A program made the translations under genes and the position numbers. A DNA stretch of 64,000 nt from Fimbriimonadaceae bacterium (GTDB lineage: Bacteria > Armatimonadota > Fimbriimonadia > Fimbriimonadales > Fimbriimonadaceae). The notes beneath the pieces were generated by a model. The model saw nothing but the letters and a program-made list of their open reading frames with translations. It was not told the DNA's origin and ran no database searches. Positions within the stretch are counted from its first letter, which is position 1; the number at the start of each line of letters is the position of its first letter. Positions 35,437-43,841 of this stretch are shown piece by piece. The stretch is taken from contig JAHBTE010000001.1 in the NCBI GenBank assembly GCA_019638675.1, positions 2,264,605-2,328,604 on the forward strand, written 5' to 3'.

Positions 35437-35917
35437 ATTCCTCAATGAGTTCGGCTATTTTGCCCAATACTTCGTCTCGGTTGCCACTAAATCTCAAGTA
35501 AACGCCCCGAAATGCGTCTAAACGGGAGTTTTTCTCTAACGGAGAAAGCCGAACCCCGTCTGGCATATCAATCAGACGCTTAACATTATCCCAACGAATC
35601 GCTGTGACATTAAAACCGCAGTGGGAGCGGGCTTCCTCGTTATTTAACTGATAATTCACAGGCATAAACAGCTCGGCGGTAGAAGCTACCATAACAACAA
35701 CGCCGACTAATGCTCCGAGAATTCCGCCAATAAACATATATCCCACAACCGCCACGATCATCGTGATTATCGCTACAGCTAAGCGTTTTTGCGGCATTTG
35801 GCTGCCGATGTTCACTTTCCAGCTCAGCGGCTCGATAGCCGCTGAAGCAGTTTCCTGAGTGGGTTCGTCTGCCAAACCGTTATCGCCAGTCGTTGAAGAG
35901 GCTGCTAATGGATTCAT
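35402..35917 (-). CDS. Two-helix membrane protein with a PH-like C-terminal domain, six-gene unknown operon
   Basis: A 171-residue protein with a polar, S/T/A-rich N-terminus (1-40), two hydrophobic helices (about 45-63 and 65-84) and a C-terminal domain containing WDNVKRLIDMPDGVRLSPL and RLDAFRGVYLRF, which looks like a bacterial PH-like fold. The assigned ATG overlaps the end of prs by 38 bases; a GTG at 35815 is a shorter alternative. It is the first of six overlapping membrane-associated genes. Confidence 0.7.
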   Translation of the reverse strand: MNPLAASSTTGDNGLADEPTQETASAAIEPLSWKVNIGSQMPQKRLAVAIITMIVAVVGYMFIGGILGALVGVVVMVASTAELFMPVNYQLNNEEARSHCGFNVTAIRWDNVKRLIDMPDGVRLSPLEKNSRLDAFRGVYLRFSGNRDEVLGKIAELIEEYGSDVGRETHS

Positions 35918-36845
35918 TTAAGTGAATCCGGCGGATTGCTTCGCCCAGCAATGGAGCACTTGGCAAAACGGTCAGCTTTGGAAACTGCTTTTCACTGCCG
36001 AGCGGAATAGTATCCATCGTCACAACCTTGCTGACTACGGAATCTTGCAATCGTTGAGCCGCGTTACCGCTGAACACCGGGTGGGTGCAGCAACACATAA
36101 CTTCAGTTGCGCCTCGTTTCATGAGTTGTTCTGCACCCATGATGATTGAGCCGCCTGTATCAATCATGTCGTCAATCATGATGCAGCGCTTGCCTTCGAC
36201 ATCGCCGATGATTTCAACGATGTCCACCTTGTTTGGTTCAGGTCGCCGTTTGGCGATGATCGCAATAGGCGCTTTCAGCATTTCAGCCAAGCTACGGGCG
36301 CGAGGCACCCCGGCAACGTCTGGGCTGACAACCACAACGTCATCCATTTCCGCAAAGCCCTCGCCTTGGAAGTACCGACCAAGAATCGGCCCGCCATAAA
36401 GGTGATCAACTGGAAGATCAAAGAAACCTTGGATTTGCTCAGCGTGCAGATCAACGCAAACCACCCGGTGCGCGCCTGCGGTACCGATCAAATCTGCAAC
36501 CAATCGCGCGGTGACAGGTTCGCGTGGCTTGATCTTCTTATCCTGGCGAGCGTAGCCGTAGTACGGCATGACAACCGTCAGTCGGCGGGCGCTGGCTCGG
36601 CGGAATGCATCCAGCATGATCAACAGTTCCATTAAAGAATCGTTGACCGGAGCGCAGGTGGGCTGAATAATAAATACGTCGTTGCCGCGAGAGCTCACCT
36701 CAACCATTAGCCGGATTTCGCCATCACTGAATCGGGTGGAAGTCAGGCCGCTGAGTTCGATTCCCAGGTAATCGGCGACTTTCTGACCAAGCTCTTTGTG
36801 AGAGTTACCCGCAAACAGTTTCATTCCACTCAAATCTGAACTCAT
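35880..36845 (-). CDS. prs: Ribose-phosphate pyrophosphokinase (PRPP synthetase)
   Basis: A 321-residue class I PRPP synthetase that makes PRPP from ribose-5-phosphate and ATP. The metal-binding VCVDLHAEQIQGFFDLPVDH, flexible-loop KRRPEPN and PRPP loop IMIDDMIDTGGS are intact. I placed the start at the ATG (36845) that overlaps the glmU stop as ATGA; the longer frame runs 14 codons into glmU. It sits between glmU and the unknown membrane operon, all on the same strand with overlaps. Confidence 0.95.
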   Translation of the reverse strand: MSSDLSGMKLFAGNSHKELGQKVADYLGIELSGLTSTRFSDGEIRLMVEVSSRGNDVFIIQPTCAPVNDSLMELLIMLDAFRRASARRLTVVMPYYGYARQDKKIKPREPVTARLVADLIGTAGAHRVVCVDLHAEQIQGFFDLPVDHLYGGPILGRYFQGEGFAEMDDVVVVSPDVAGVPRARSLAEMLKAPIAIIAKRRPEPNKVDIVEIIGDVEGKRCIMIDDMIDTGGSIIMGAEQLMKRGATEVMCCCTHPVFSGNAAQRLQDSVVSKVVTMDTIPLGSEKQFPKLTVLPSAPLLGEAIRRIHLNESISSLFNDWR

Positions 36846-38230
36846 TTTTTCTCCGATCCCTTCGCTGCGCGCCAAACTGTGTACCACTGCTCTTTATTCT
36901 CCTGCCTGCCACGACCGATTGCCATTGCTCCGCTGGGAACGCCTTTTGTGATCACGCTTCCAGCGGCTACAAACGAACCGTCCTCTATCTTAACAGGTGC
37001 AACCAGCGTAGAGTTTGATCCCACAAAACAATCACTCCCAATTTCTGTGTGAAACTTGTGGAAACCATCGTAATTGCAGGTAATCACGCCCGCACCGATA
37101 TTTGTGTTGGAGCCAATGCTCGCATCACCAATGTAGGTCAGGTGGCTGATGCTTGTGTTTGGCCCAATGGCGGCGTTCTTGATTTCAACGAAATTGCCAA
37201 TCTTCGTACTTGGCTTGAGGTGAGCTTGGGGCCGGAGATTTGCGAACGGGCCACAACGAGAACCTTCCTCCATTGTTGCTTGATCCAGGTGACTCATAAA
37301 TGCTCGGCATCGGTTGCCAATAGTTGAACTCTTCACCCAAGTATTCGGACCGATCTCACTGTTCGCTCCAATCGTGGTTTTGCCTTCCAAGACAGTATTA
37401 GGGTGAATCACCGAGTCTTGACCAATTGTCACATCAGGGCCGATCGAGATAGAACCTGGGTCAATAATCGTGACGCCGTTTTGGGAATGCCGCTGAAGAA
37501 TGCGCTCCCTTACAATTTGCCCGGCCTGAGAGAGTTGCCACCGGTCATTGATTCCTCTAAATTCATCCGCGTCTTTGCTCGTGAAACTCGAAATCTTGCC
37601 GCCTTCGTTCGCAACCATTTCGATCAAATCGGGAAGATAGTATTCGCCTTGCGCGTTGTTGTTTTTGACCTGAGGAAGAAGCTCGAATAACTTGGGGCCG
37701 CTGAAACAGTAAACGGCAGGATTGATTTCTTTAATGCTTAGTTGCTCAGGCGAGCAATCTTTGTGTTCTCGGTTACCAATAATCGCGCCTGATTCGTTTC
37801 GCAGTATTCGCCCATAACCAGTCGGGTCATCCAGTGTGCAAGTGGCAAGCGTGAGTTCAGCTGAATCGCCTTCATGGATTTTAAGAATTGAACTGATTGT
37901 TTCCGTGCTGAGCATCGGCACATCACCCGCTAGAACCATCACTGGGCCTGACCAATCTTTCAGCGCTGATTCTGCTGACCGAACAGCATGAGCGGTTCCG
38001 AGTTGTTCGCTTTGCACCGCGTATTCAACAAAATCGCCAAGAACTGCGCGAACGTGATCAGCTCCGTGTCCGACCACAACAACGATTCGCTCGACTCCAG
38101 CTTCTACCAAGGCGCGGCGCACCCATTCCACCATCGGAACTCCACAAACAGAATGGACAACTTTCGGCAGGTCGCTTTTCATGCGAGTTCCCTGCCCGGC
38201 GGCCAAAATTATTGCGGCTGGCTTATTCAT
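36842..38230 (-). CDS. glmU: Bifunctional GlmU: N-acetylglucosamine-1-phosphate uridyltransferase / glucosamine-1-phosphate acetyltransferase
   Basis: A 462-residue enzyme making UDP-GlcNAc for peptidoglycan and lipopolysaccharide. The N-terminal pyrophosphorylase signature LAAGQGTRMKSDLPKVVH and the C-terminal left-handed beta-helix hexapeptide repeats (VTIGQDSVIHPNTVLEG) are clear. I chose the ATG at 38230 (MNKPAAIILAAG) rather than a TTG 6 bases upstream. It is divergent from upp and is followed by prs, a pairing common in Firmicutes and other phyla. Confidence 0.95.
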   Translation of the reverse strand: MNKPAAIILAAGQGTRMKSDLPKVVHSVCGVPMVEWVRRALVEAGVERIVVVVGHGADHVRAVLGDFVEYAVQSEQLGTAHAVRSAESALKDWSGPVMVLAGDVPMLSTETISSILKIHEGDSAELTLATCTLDDPTGYGRILRNESGAIIGNREHKDCSPEQLSIKEINPAVYCFSGPKLFELLPQVKNNNAQGEYYLPDLIEMVANEGGKISSFTSKDADEFRGINDRWQLSQAGQIVRERILQRHSQNGVTIIDPGSISIGPDVTIGQDSVIHPNTVLEGKTTIGANSEIGPNTWVKSSTIGNRCRAFMSHLDQATMEEGSRCGPFANLRPQAHLKPSTKIGNFVEIKNAAIGPNTSISHLTYIGDASIGSNTNIGAGVITCNYDGFHKFHTEIGSDCFVGSNSTLVAPVKIEDGSFVAAGSVITKGVPSGAMAIGRGRQENKEQWYTVWRAAKGSEKK

Positions 38231-38267
38231 CGGCAAGGAAGACGATACCCAACACGCTCAGATCGTG

Positions 38268-38284
38268 TAGCATTCTGAACTATG
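38268..38284 (+). promoter_or_regulatory. Leaderless promoter candidate for upp
   Basis: TAGCAT (38268-38273), 8 bases, then the ATG at 38282. No Shine-Dalgarno sequence. Confidence 0.45.
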
Positions 38285-38902
38285 CCGATCCACGTCTCGA
38301 CCCACCCGCTTTCTGCGCATCTGCTTGCAAACCTCCGAGACACGGGCACCGATCCTCAGACATTCCGGCGTTCGGCAAAAATTCTTTCCACCATCCTTGC
38401 CCTCGAAAGCACTCAGCACCTGCCCGTTGCCGAAGGTGAAGTGCAGACTCCGCTCGAAAAAACGCAGGCTACGAAACTCGGTGCGCCCCTTGCCGTAATA
38501 CCAATTCTGAGAGCAGGACTATCCATGCTAGAACCGTTCCTAGAACTTTTCCCCGACGTCGCAGTGGGATACGTGGGGTTAGAGCGAGACGAAAAAACCG
38601 CCAAGGCAAGTTCTTACTACTGCAAACTGCCAAATCTGGCGGGAAAAGTCGCAATCGTGGTTGACCCAATGCTCGCGACTGGTGGCTCGGCTTCTCAGGC
38701 GATCAAGTTGGTCAAAGCCGAATCACCCCATTCTGTAATCCTCGTCACGGTAGTTGCGGCTCCAGAAGGCGTCGCCAAGATGGAAGAAGATCATCCAGAG
38801 ATTCCGGTCTATACCGCCGCACTCGACCGCGAGCTTAACGACAAAAAGTACATCTTGCCCGGGCTAGGCGACTACGGCGACCGATTGTTCGGAACGCTCT
38901 AA
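38282..38902 (+). CDS. upp: Uracil phosphoribosyltransferase
   Basis: A 206-residue salvage enzyme that makes UMP from uracil and PRPP. The PRPP-binding VDPMLATGGSAS, the RAGLSM segment and the C-terminal uracil-binding YILPGLGDYGDRLFGT are intact. It is divergent from glmU. The convergent NTF2-like gene overlaps its stop by 4 bases. Normal length and no anomalies. Confidence 0.95.
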   Translation: MPIHVSTHPLSAHLLANLRDTGTDPQTFRRSAKILSTILALESTQHLPVAEGEVQTPLEKTQATKLGAPLAVIPILRAGLSMLEPFLELFPDVAVGYVGLERDEKTAKASSYYCKLPNLAGKVAIVVDPMLATGGSASQAIKLVKAESPHSVILVTVVAAPEGVAKMEEDHPEIPVYTAALDRELNDKKYILPGLGDYGDRLFGTL

Positions 38903-39294
38903 CTGATCGCCTGAATCCAACCCTTCAGACTGTAGTAGCTAGTGACACGGCTCAGTTTGCCGTTCGATTCTTCAAAAAAAGCCGCCGCACGGATTGCGTA
39001 TTTTTGGCCAGTTGCTTCCGGAAGTCCGCTATCGGTTTTGATGTACTCGCCCTCGCAAATAAATTCAATGGCCCCGCGATTGCCGTTTGCAAAATAAACC
39101 ACTTCGTTTAGTTGCTCGCGATAACACTCATCCATGTGAGCCTTAAACTTACGAAACTGATCAAGGCCGATTTGAGTTTCGCCTTCGTTGATTTCATGAA
39201 CGACATCATCGGCGAGCGTTGCAAGCATTCCCTCCGCATCGTGGCGATTGAACGCCTCCACATATCCACGCATCAACTCCTCAATCGTATTCAC
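38899..39294 (-). CDS. SnoaL/NTF2-like protein
   Basis: A 131-residue single-domain cone-shaped protein with the SnoaL-type opening MRGYVEAFNRHDAEGMLATLADDVVHEI. Members act as small-molecule cyclases, isomerases or binding proteins; the ligand is not predictable. It begins at GTG with TATTCT 6 bases upstream (leaderless candidate). It lies in the gap between upp and gpmA and runs convergent to upp. Confidence 0.8.
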   Translation of the reverse strand: MNTIEELMRGYVEAFNRHDAEGMLATLADDVVHEINEGETQIGLDQFRKFKAHMDECYREQLNEVVYFANGNRGAIEFICEGEYIKTDSGLPEATGQKYAIRAAAFFEESNGKLSRVTSYYSLKGWIQAIS

Positions 39295-39306
39295 TGTCTC
39301 AGAATA
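39292..39306 (-). promoter_or_regulatory. Leaderless promoter candidate for the SnoaL-like gene
   Basis: TATTCT (complement of 39301-39306), 6 bases, then the GTG at 39294. Confidence 0.45.
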
Positions 39307-39341
39307 CGCCCGGCGTTGCCCAAGACCCCCAACCTCAGAGG

Positions 39342-39356
39342 TAACCTAATCTTATG
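39342..39356 (+). promoter_or_regulatory. Leaderless promoter candidate for gpmA
   Basis: TAACCT (39342-39347), 6 bases, then the ATG at 39354. No Shine-Dalgarno sequence. Confidence 0.4.
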
Positions 39357-39962
39357 CCGCAACTGATTCTTGTTCGCCACGGTCAATCGCTTTGGAATCT
39401 CGAAAACCGCTTTACCGGATGGGTGGACGTTCCGCTCACCGAACAAGGAATCGAAGAAGCTCGCCGCGCAGGAGAATTGCTCAAACCCACTCTGATTGAT
39501 GTGGCGTACACCTCTGGTTTGCGACGCGCCCAAGAGACACTCGCGCATATTTTAGAAACTAGTGGCAAGAGCTACGTCCCGGTCATCCGCGACCAAGCCC
39601 TCAATGAACGAGACTACGGCGATCTCAGCGGGCTTAACAAAGACGATATGCGGGAAAAATATGGCGAAGAGCAAGTCCATATTTGGCGCCGCTCGTATGA
39701 TGTTGCTCCACCTAACGGCGAATCGCTCAAAGACACTCGCGCCCGAACGCTTCCGTTTTTTGAGCGAGCCATTCTCGGCGACATTAAGCAAGGAAAAAAT
39801 GTTCTGGTAGTCGCTCACGGAAACAGCAACCGGAGCATCGTCATGGCGCTCGAAAATCTCACGCCCGACGAGATCCTTGCCAAAGAACTCGCCACCGGCG
39901 TACCGCTCGCTTATGAACTAGAAACCAACGGGAAAATGATTTCCGTTTCTGTTCTCGGCTAA
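39354..39962 (+). CDS. gpmA: 2,3-bisphosphoglycerate-dependent phosphoglycerate mutase
   Basis: A 202-residue histidine-phosphatase fold enzyme that interconverts 3- and 2-phosphoglycerate. The RHGQSLWN catalytic histidine motif at residue 8, [23 protein letters not shown] and VVAHGNSNR are all present. It is shorter than E. coli GpmA (250 residues), as in the compact form seen in many bacteria. It is followed by a strong bidirectional terminator. Confidence 0.92.
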   Translation: MPQLILVRHGQSLWNLENRFTGWVDVPLTEQGIEEARRAGELLKPTLIDVAYTSGLRRAQETLAHILETSGKSYVPVIRDQALNERDYGDLSGLNKDDMREKYGEEQVHIWRRSYDVAPPNGESLKDTRARTLPFFERAILGDIKQGKNVLVVAHGNSNRSIVMALENLTPDEILAKELATGVPLAYELETNGKMISVSVLG

Positions 39963-39974
39963 TCAGATATACAT

Positions 39975-40012
39975 GGCTTGAACCGCCCACGGTTCAAGCC
40001 ACCCACATTTTT
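39975..40012. terminator. Bidirectional terminator between gpmA and the 80-residue gene
   Basis: A perfect 11-base stem (39975-39985 with 39990-40000), a 4-base loop, and a T-rich tract at about 40007-40012. The stem overlaps the stop region of the convergent minus-strand gene. Confidence 0.75.
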
Positions 40013-40236
40013 GTTTTCTGCCGAATGAGTTCGTACCGGTTGTTCCCAATTGCTCGCATCAGATATCCGAGCTTGGCGATTTCCATGCGTAGCATCTTGC
40101 GGCGGGCTTCTCCAACCTCGCTCATGTCGAGATCAATTCCCATTTCCGATTCACGAACTGCAGTCGCGGCGGCTTCTTTTGCCCATTCCAAAACCTGCGC
40201 AAAGCTGCCAGATGATAGAAACTTGTCTACATTCAT
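39994..40236 (-). CDS. Small helical protein of unknown function
   Basis: An 80-residue soluble protein of charged helices (MGIDLDMSEVGEARRKMLRMEIAKLG). I chose the ATG at 40236 because the longer frame to 40323 would run through the terminator hairpin of the upstream gene, and its extra 29 residues are unlike a domain. No family is recognised. It ends inside the gpmA terminator stem. Confidence 0.6.
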   Translation of the reverse strand: MNVDKFLSSGSFAQVLEWAKEAAATAVRESEMGIDLDMSEVGEARRKMLRMEIAKLGYLMRAIGNNRYELIRQKTKMWVA

Positions 40237-40290
40237 AATTACATAGACGTTTTTAGTAGACAAATGATTCCTTCGTTCTAAATTAGCTTC

Positions 40291-40330
40291 AAAAAAAGTA
40301 GGACGCCGTGCCATCCGTGGCACGACGCCC
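40291..40330 (-). terminator. Rho-independent terminator for the helical-protein operon
   Basis: A 13-base stem (40318-40330 with 40301-40313, two G-U pairs in the minus-strand RNA), a 4-base loop, and a run of seven T on the minus strand (40291-40297). It lies 44 bases past the stop at 40375. Confidence 0.85.
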
Positions 40331-40374
40331 TATATTTACCCTTCAGCCCAAGGGTGTTTCCCTATTCGCCTTCC

Positions 40375-41169
40375 TTAGCGTGGTGTGTGGTCGTTTGCCA
40401 AGTCCATCAGACCAGCAACCGTGTTTTGAGCTTGTTCTTGAGTGGGAAGGCCCATTGCATCCTTGTGCTCGCTGACAGTGTTGAACAGGCAAGCAATCGC
40501 GCGTCGGGTTTTCTTTTCCACTGCATCAAGGTCTTTGGCGTATGCCAATCGGTGAGTCTTCTTTTGGATTTCGTGCAAGGAGATCAAAGCTTGATCCAAC
40601 TTGTACTGAATTGACTCATCTTCACCATGGTTTTCGGTCAAGTAGACCAAGAACATATCGCGCATTGCTGCAGCTACTTCGTCCGTGGTTTCCTTATCTT
40701 GTCCGGCCAGGATGATAGTTTTGAACTCATCTTGCTTTTCGATCAAGAAGCTATCCAAAGCTTGATCGAGGCTGCCACTTGTTTCGTGAGCGAGCTTTTC
40801 GATTTCAGCTTCGATATTGACTTCCAAATCCTCGCGGATGATTGGCATTTGTTCTTTAGCAAATTCTGGAACTTGCTTGATGAAGCTTGGAATCTCTTGC
40901 TTCAAGTAAGAACTCAACTGTGGTTGAGCTTCTTCTAATCGTTGAACAACCAGCCCTTTGGTGATCTTTGCGGCTTCCTTTGGTTCAAGGTTGGTCGCAA
41001 ATCCGTTGGCGATGGAGAACAAGAAGCACATTACACCGAACACGAATGCTGATCCGAAGATCTGAGTGTTCTGAAGGTTCTTCTTGACTGATGCCAATTC
41101 GTTTTCTACGAATTGCTGAGCGGTGGACTGCTCAACTGTTTCTTCAATGTTTGTTTCTTCGTGGCTCAC
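40375..41169 (-). CDS. Membrane-anchored helical protein, second of a paralogous pair
   Basis: A 264-residue protein with one transmembrane helix (about 37-58) and a long acidic helical region (60-170), probably outside the cytoplasm. It starts at GTG with a textbook AAAGGAGG ribosome-binding site 6 bases upstream and overlaps the upstream gene by 4 bases. Its architecture and spacing mirror that gene. I do not recognise a family. The pair may form a helical assembly at the membrane. Confidence 0.75.
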   Translation of the reverse strand: MSHEETNIEETVEQSTAQQFVENELASVKKNLQNTQIFGSAFVFGVMCFLFSIANGFATNLEPKEAAKITKGLVVQRLEEAQPQLSSYLKQEIPSFIKQVPEFAKEQMPIIREDLEVNIEAEIEKLAHETSGSLDQALDSFLIEKQDEFKTIILAGQDKETTDEVAAAMRDMFLVYLTENHGEDESIQYKLDQALISLHEIQKKTHRLAYAKDLDAVEKKTRRAIACLFNTVSEHKDAMGLPTQEQAQNTVAGLMDLANDHTPR

Positions 41170-41933
41170 TTCTTTCCTCCTTTGTTGGAAATCACTTTTT
41201 GTGCGGATGAGAATTCATCAGCCTTCTTAGCCATCACCGCAGACTTGTCTGGGCGATTGCGTTCCAGGTCTTCGCGGAAAATATCCATGACAAGCAGACC
41301 CATTTCCCATGAAGGATCAACACCAGCAAGGGATGGAGCTTCTTTTTCGCCCATCGCTGCAATGTGCTTATGGATCGCCATCAGCGCATCGTGATGTTTG
41401 CCGAACAGTTCAACTGCTGCGCCTTCTGCTTCTTTGCTTGCGCTTTCTGCAAGATTGGTCAACAGTCGGTCGATTTGCTCTTCCGTTGCTTCTGGGAACA
41501 TTTTTTGAAGATCTTCTTCTTTCTTTTGCAGCATAGCGACAAAAGCTTCTCGGAGAACCTTTTCACCGCGAACTGGCAGATTGGTTTGAAGTTGATCTAG
41601 TTCTGCCAAAGCGTTTTGTGCAAGAACCGGCATTTGCGCATTGACTTCATCCACAGCCTTGTTGATTTCAGGTTGAACCTCTGAAATCGTTTGTTTTGCC
41701 ATGTCTTCAATCAAAGGCTTCACATCGTTGTTCATCTCATCTGTGAGGTGCTTTACGAACTTATCTTGCGTCGGCCCTTTATCTACCAAACCGCGGAACG
41801 ACGAGTTCACCGTTCCGATGGCAGTGATGGCGACGAGTACGCTCACCCCTGTGAGACCCCAGCGCCAGCCCAGAAGCTGACCCTTGAGTTCTTTAATTTC
41901 TTGAATTTGTTTCTCTTCCTTGCCCAAGTCCAT
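41166..41933 (-). CDS. Membrane-anchored helical protein, first of a paralogous pair
   Basis: A 255-residue protein with a charged N-terminus, a transmembrane helix (about 24-43) and a long helical domain (60-230) rich in Glu, Gln and Ala. It is preceded by a GGAGGG ribosome-binding site 4 bases before the ATG. Its layout parallels the downstream protein, and similarity is weak but visible in the region following the helix (VQPEINKAVDEVNAQMPVL against EIPSFIKQVPEFAKEQMPI). No family known to me. Confidence 0.75.
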   Translation of the reverse strand: MDLGKEEKQIQEIKELKGQLLGWRWGLTGVSVLVAITAIGTVNSSFRGLVDKGPTQDKFVKHLTDEMNNDVKPLIEDMAKQTISEVQPEINKAVDEVNAQMPVLAQNALAELDQLQTNLPVRGEKVLREAFVAMLQKKEEDLQKMFPEATEEQIDRLLTNLAESASKEAEGAAVELFGKHHDALMAIHKHIAAMGEKEAPSLAGVDPSWEMGLLVMDIFREDLERNRPDKSAVMAKKADEFSSAQKVISNKGGKK

Positions 41934-42160
41934 CAGGACCCTCCATGGTCGAAATCAACATCTAGCAGCAACACCCGATGTCCCTTCACCCGTGAAACAT
42001 ATCGGCTAGCAGAGATGCTGGTCAGCAGGGTTACGGGGAAAACCTAGTAATAGTCACAGCATCCAAAATGGGCCTGCAATACTCAGCGACGTTTCATCCC
42101 AATTAAGTTGAAAATTTGATTTAGTTAGCGGTGCTAACACAAAGGGATAATAAATCATAT
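41934..42160. other. Intergenic region with an operator-like inverted repeat
   Basis: About 230 bases without a convincing gene. It separates the helical-protein operon from the AT-rich accessory genes. At 42124-42138 a 6-base inverted repeat (GTTAGC, 3-base spacer, GCTAAC) lies just upstream of GATAAT (42146-42151), which is 9 bases before the ATG at 42161. This could be an operator and -10 for the accessory genes. No T-tract terminator was seen. Confidence 0.35.
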
Positions 42161-42604
42161 ATGGCGGCCATCTATACGCACCAGGAGCCGATTTGGCGCG
42201 ACAGATCTGATTTTGTTATCGCAGCGAAAGTTGACGAAGCTAGTTATGAGCAATTATTTGCGAAACGAATTGAAGCACACACTTTTATGATTTGCTGTAT
42301 TCCCTTTTTTGTGTACGACCTCAACTTAGGTGACATTGTGGAGACAGACGATGCCTACTTTATTCAGCGTCGCATCGAAAATTCCGGGCGATACGTTTTT
42401 CGAGTCATGTTTCAGTCAGATAATTCACTGAATCGCATTCCGATAGCTGAGCGACTACTTGAAATAGGATGTTTGCTCGAACAATCTTCTGAAAATTTCT
42501 TTGCAGTTGACGCAGTCAATCAAGAGTGCGCCCAAAACGCTTCTAATTTCCTGTTTGAAATGGAAGGAAAGGGCATCTTAGAGTATGAAACAGGAGCGAT
42601 CTAA
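42161..42604 (+). CDS. DUF4265-like protein
   Basis: A 147-residue protein. The segment CIPFFVYDLNLGDIVETDDAYF followed by ENSGRYVFRVMF matches the DUF4265 pattern (PFFaxglxxGDvV, then a strand with SGxxxxRV). Function is unknown; such domains are often found among polymorphic-toxin immunity genes. I chose ATG 42161 over GTG 42131, since the latter lies in the inverted repeat. Codon use is visibly AT-richer than that of flanking housekeeping genes, suggesting recent acquisition. It overlaps the next gene by 20 bases. Confidence 0.75.
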   Translation: MAAIYTHQEPIWRDRSDFVIAAKVDEASYEQLFAKRIEAHTFMICCIPFFVYDLNLGDIVETDDAYFIQRRIENSGRYVFRVMFQSDNSLNRIPIAERLLEIGCLLEQSSENFFAVDAVNQECAQNASNFLFEMEGKGILEYETGAI

Positions 42605-42866
42605 GGTTTGGCTGGTGTCCTGTCTCCCGCGCCAAGAAAATAGACCCGATAATCAACAGCATGGTTGCCACAAGCTGGTTGATAAGTCAGCAACTGCCGA
42701 TTTGAACGACTTACAAGTAAGATTGTGGATAGAACAAGCTGACCAGACTTGGCTCGTTGACTTGAAAGGGAGTGTATTGACGCCGAATTCTGAGACGGAA
42801 CAGCTTTCAAGCGGAGATACTGCTACGATTAAGAGACTTATTTTTCAGTCATGTCCAGTAAATTAG
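42585..42866 (+). CDS. Small protein of unknown function in the AT-rich patch
   Basis: A 93-residue frame that overlaps the DUF4265-like gene by 20 bases and the next gene by 16. The second half (LQVRLWIEQADQTWLVDLK) has the alternation of a small beta domain, whereas the first 40 residues look less protein-like. Coding potential is uncertain and the start may lie further downstream. No family recognised. Confidence 0.4.
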   Translation: MKQERSKVWLVSCLPRQENRPDNQQHGCHKLVDKSATADLNDLQVRLWIEQADQTWLVDLKGSVLTPNSETEQLSSGDTATIKRLIFQSCPVN

Positions 42867-43762
42867 AATTAGGTTATTACGAATTGGACTTTAGAAAGAT
42901 CATTCACGACAAGCTCCGCGAGCTTGGTTTCCGCAAGAAAGGCATTGTATACATCCGAGAAGGGTCGCCAATCCAATCGCTTGCTTACATTTCCAAATCA
43001 AGGTTTGCAGATATCTACATGGTGGATGTTGGGGTCAGCCACCTCGATTTGCCAATAGAGAGTCCGCCACACCCTATCATGTGGCACTGGCACAATAGAT
43101 TAGAGGATATTGTTCCAAACCGTAAGGTTGTTGACGAGACACTAAATATGGAAAAGGTAATGCCGGACTTAGTTCGTATTGATAATATACGAACTGCTCT
43201 AGACTTCGCAGATAACGTGCTCCGGGAAAAGTGGTCGACTGAAGATTGGCTGTTCGAAGAAGCAGTGACAAGTAATTGTTATATTGGCAAGGCATTCAGA
43301 AAGTTTGCTCATGCCAGGCTACTGAAGCAAGGATGTGATGTTGATCTTGAGAAAATTTATACAGATAGTGACGGACAGGCTGTTATCGACAGTGTTAGTG
43401 CAAAGCGTTCCGTTAAAATCGAGCAGATAATTCAACCGCAATTTTTGATCTTCAATATTTTTCGAACCGATACATGGTTTCGCATATCTGTTCGGTATGA
43501 ACTCAGGAGCCTTGCGTGGTCGGTTCAGTTTTCGGTTTTAGCCGACATACTGCCAGCCTGGCATTTCACTACAGAAGGTATGGGTGAAGCCATTTCAAGA
43601 GATTTTGGGTCATTGTCAAAAAATAGCCCGCCAGTATTGAGTATTGTTAATCACATCAATCGAAGTAGAAGCATTTGCATAGATTTTTCTTCTTTGCAGC
43701 AAGTTCTTGAAAACGGATGCAACCTTTTAGAATTACTCGAAAAGGATAATTCTATACGATAG
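42851..43762 (+). CDS. DUF4304-like protein
   Basis: A 303-residue protein. The N-terminal [18 protein letters not shown] followed by a beta strand [19 protein letters not shown] matches the start of DUF4304 domains; the C-terminal 200 residues are not recognised. DUF4304 proteins are common in accessory regions and sometimes act as immunity proteins; the role here is unknown. The gene is AT-rich and in the same direction as the DUF4265-like gene. It ends 78 bases before the glyA start. Confidence 0.65.
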   Translation: MSSKLELGYYELDFRKIIHDKLRELGFRKKGIVYIREGSPIQSLAYISKSRFADIYMVDVGVSHLDLPIESPPHPIMWHWHNRLEDIVPNRKVVDETLNMEKVMPDLVRIDNIRTALDFADNVLREKWSTEDWLFEEAVTSNCYIGKAFRKFAHARLLKQGCDVDLEKIYTDSDGQAVIDSVSAKRSVKIEQIIQPQFLIFNIFRTDTWFRISVRYELRSLAWSVQFSVLADILPAWHFTTEGMGEAISRDFGSLSKNSPPVLSIVNHINRSRSICIDFSSLQQVLENGCNLLELLEKDNSIR

Positions 43763-43825
43763 GCTGACCTTGGTCACTAAATCCGGTCAAAGCACGGATA
43801 CAGGCGAATTCACGGCTGAGGCGAC

Positions 43826-43841
43826 TATAATGAACTGTATG
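43826..43841 (+). promoter_or_regulatory. Leaderless promoter candidate for glyA
   Basis: A consensus TATAAT (43826-43831), 7 bases, then the ATG at 43839. This is the clearest case in the window and decides the glyA start. Confidence 0.6.
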
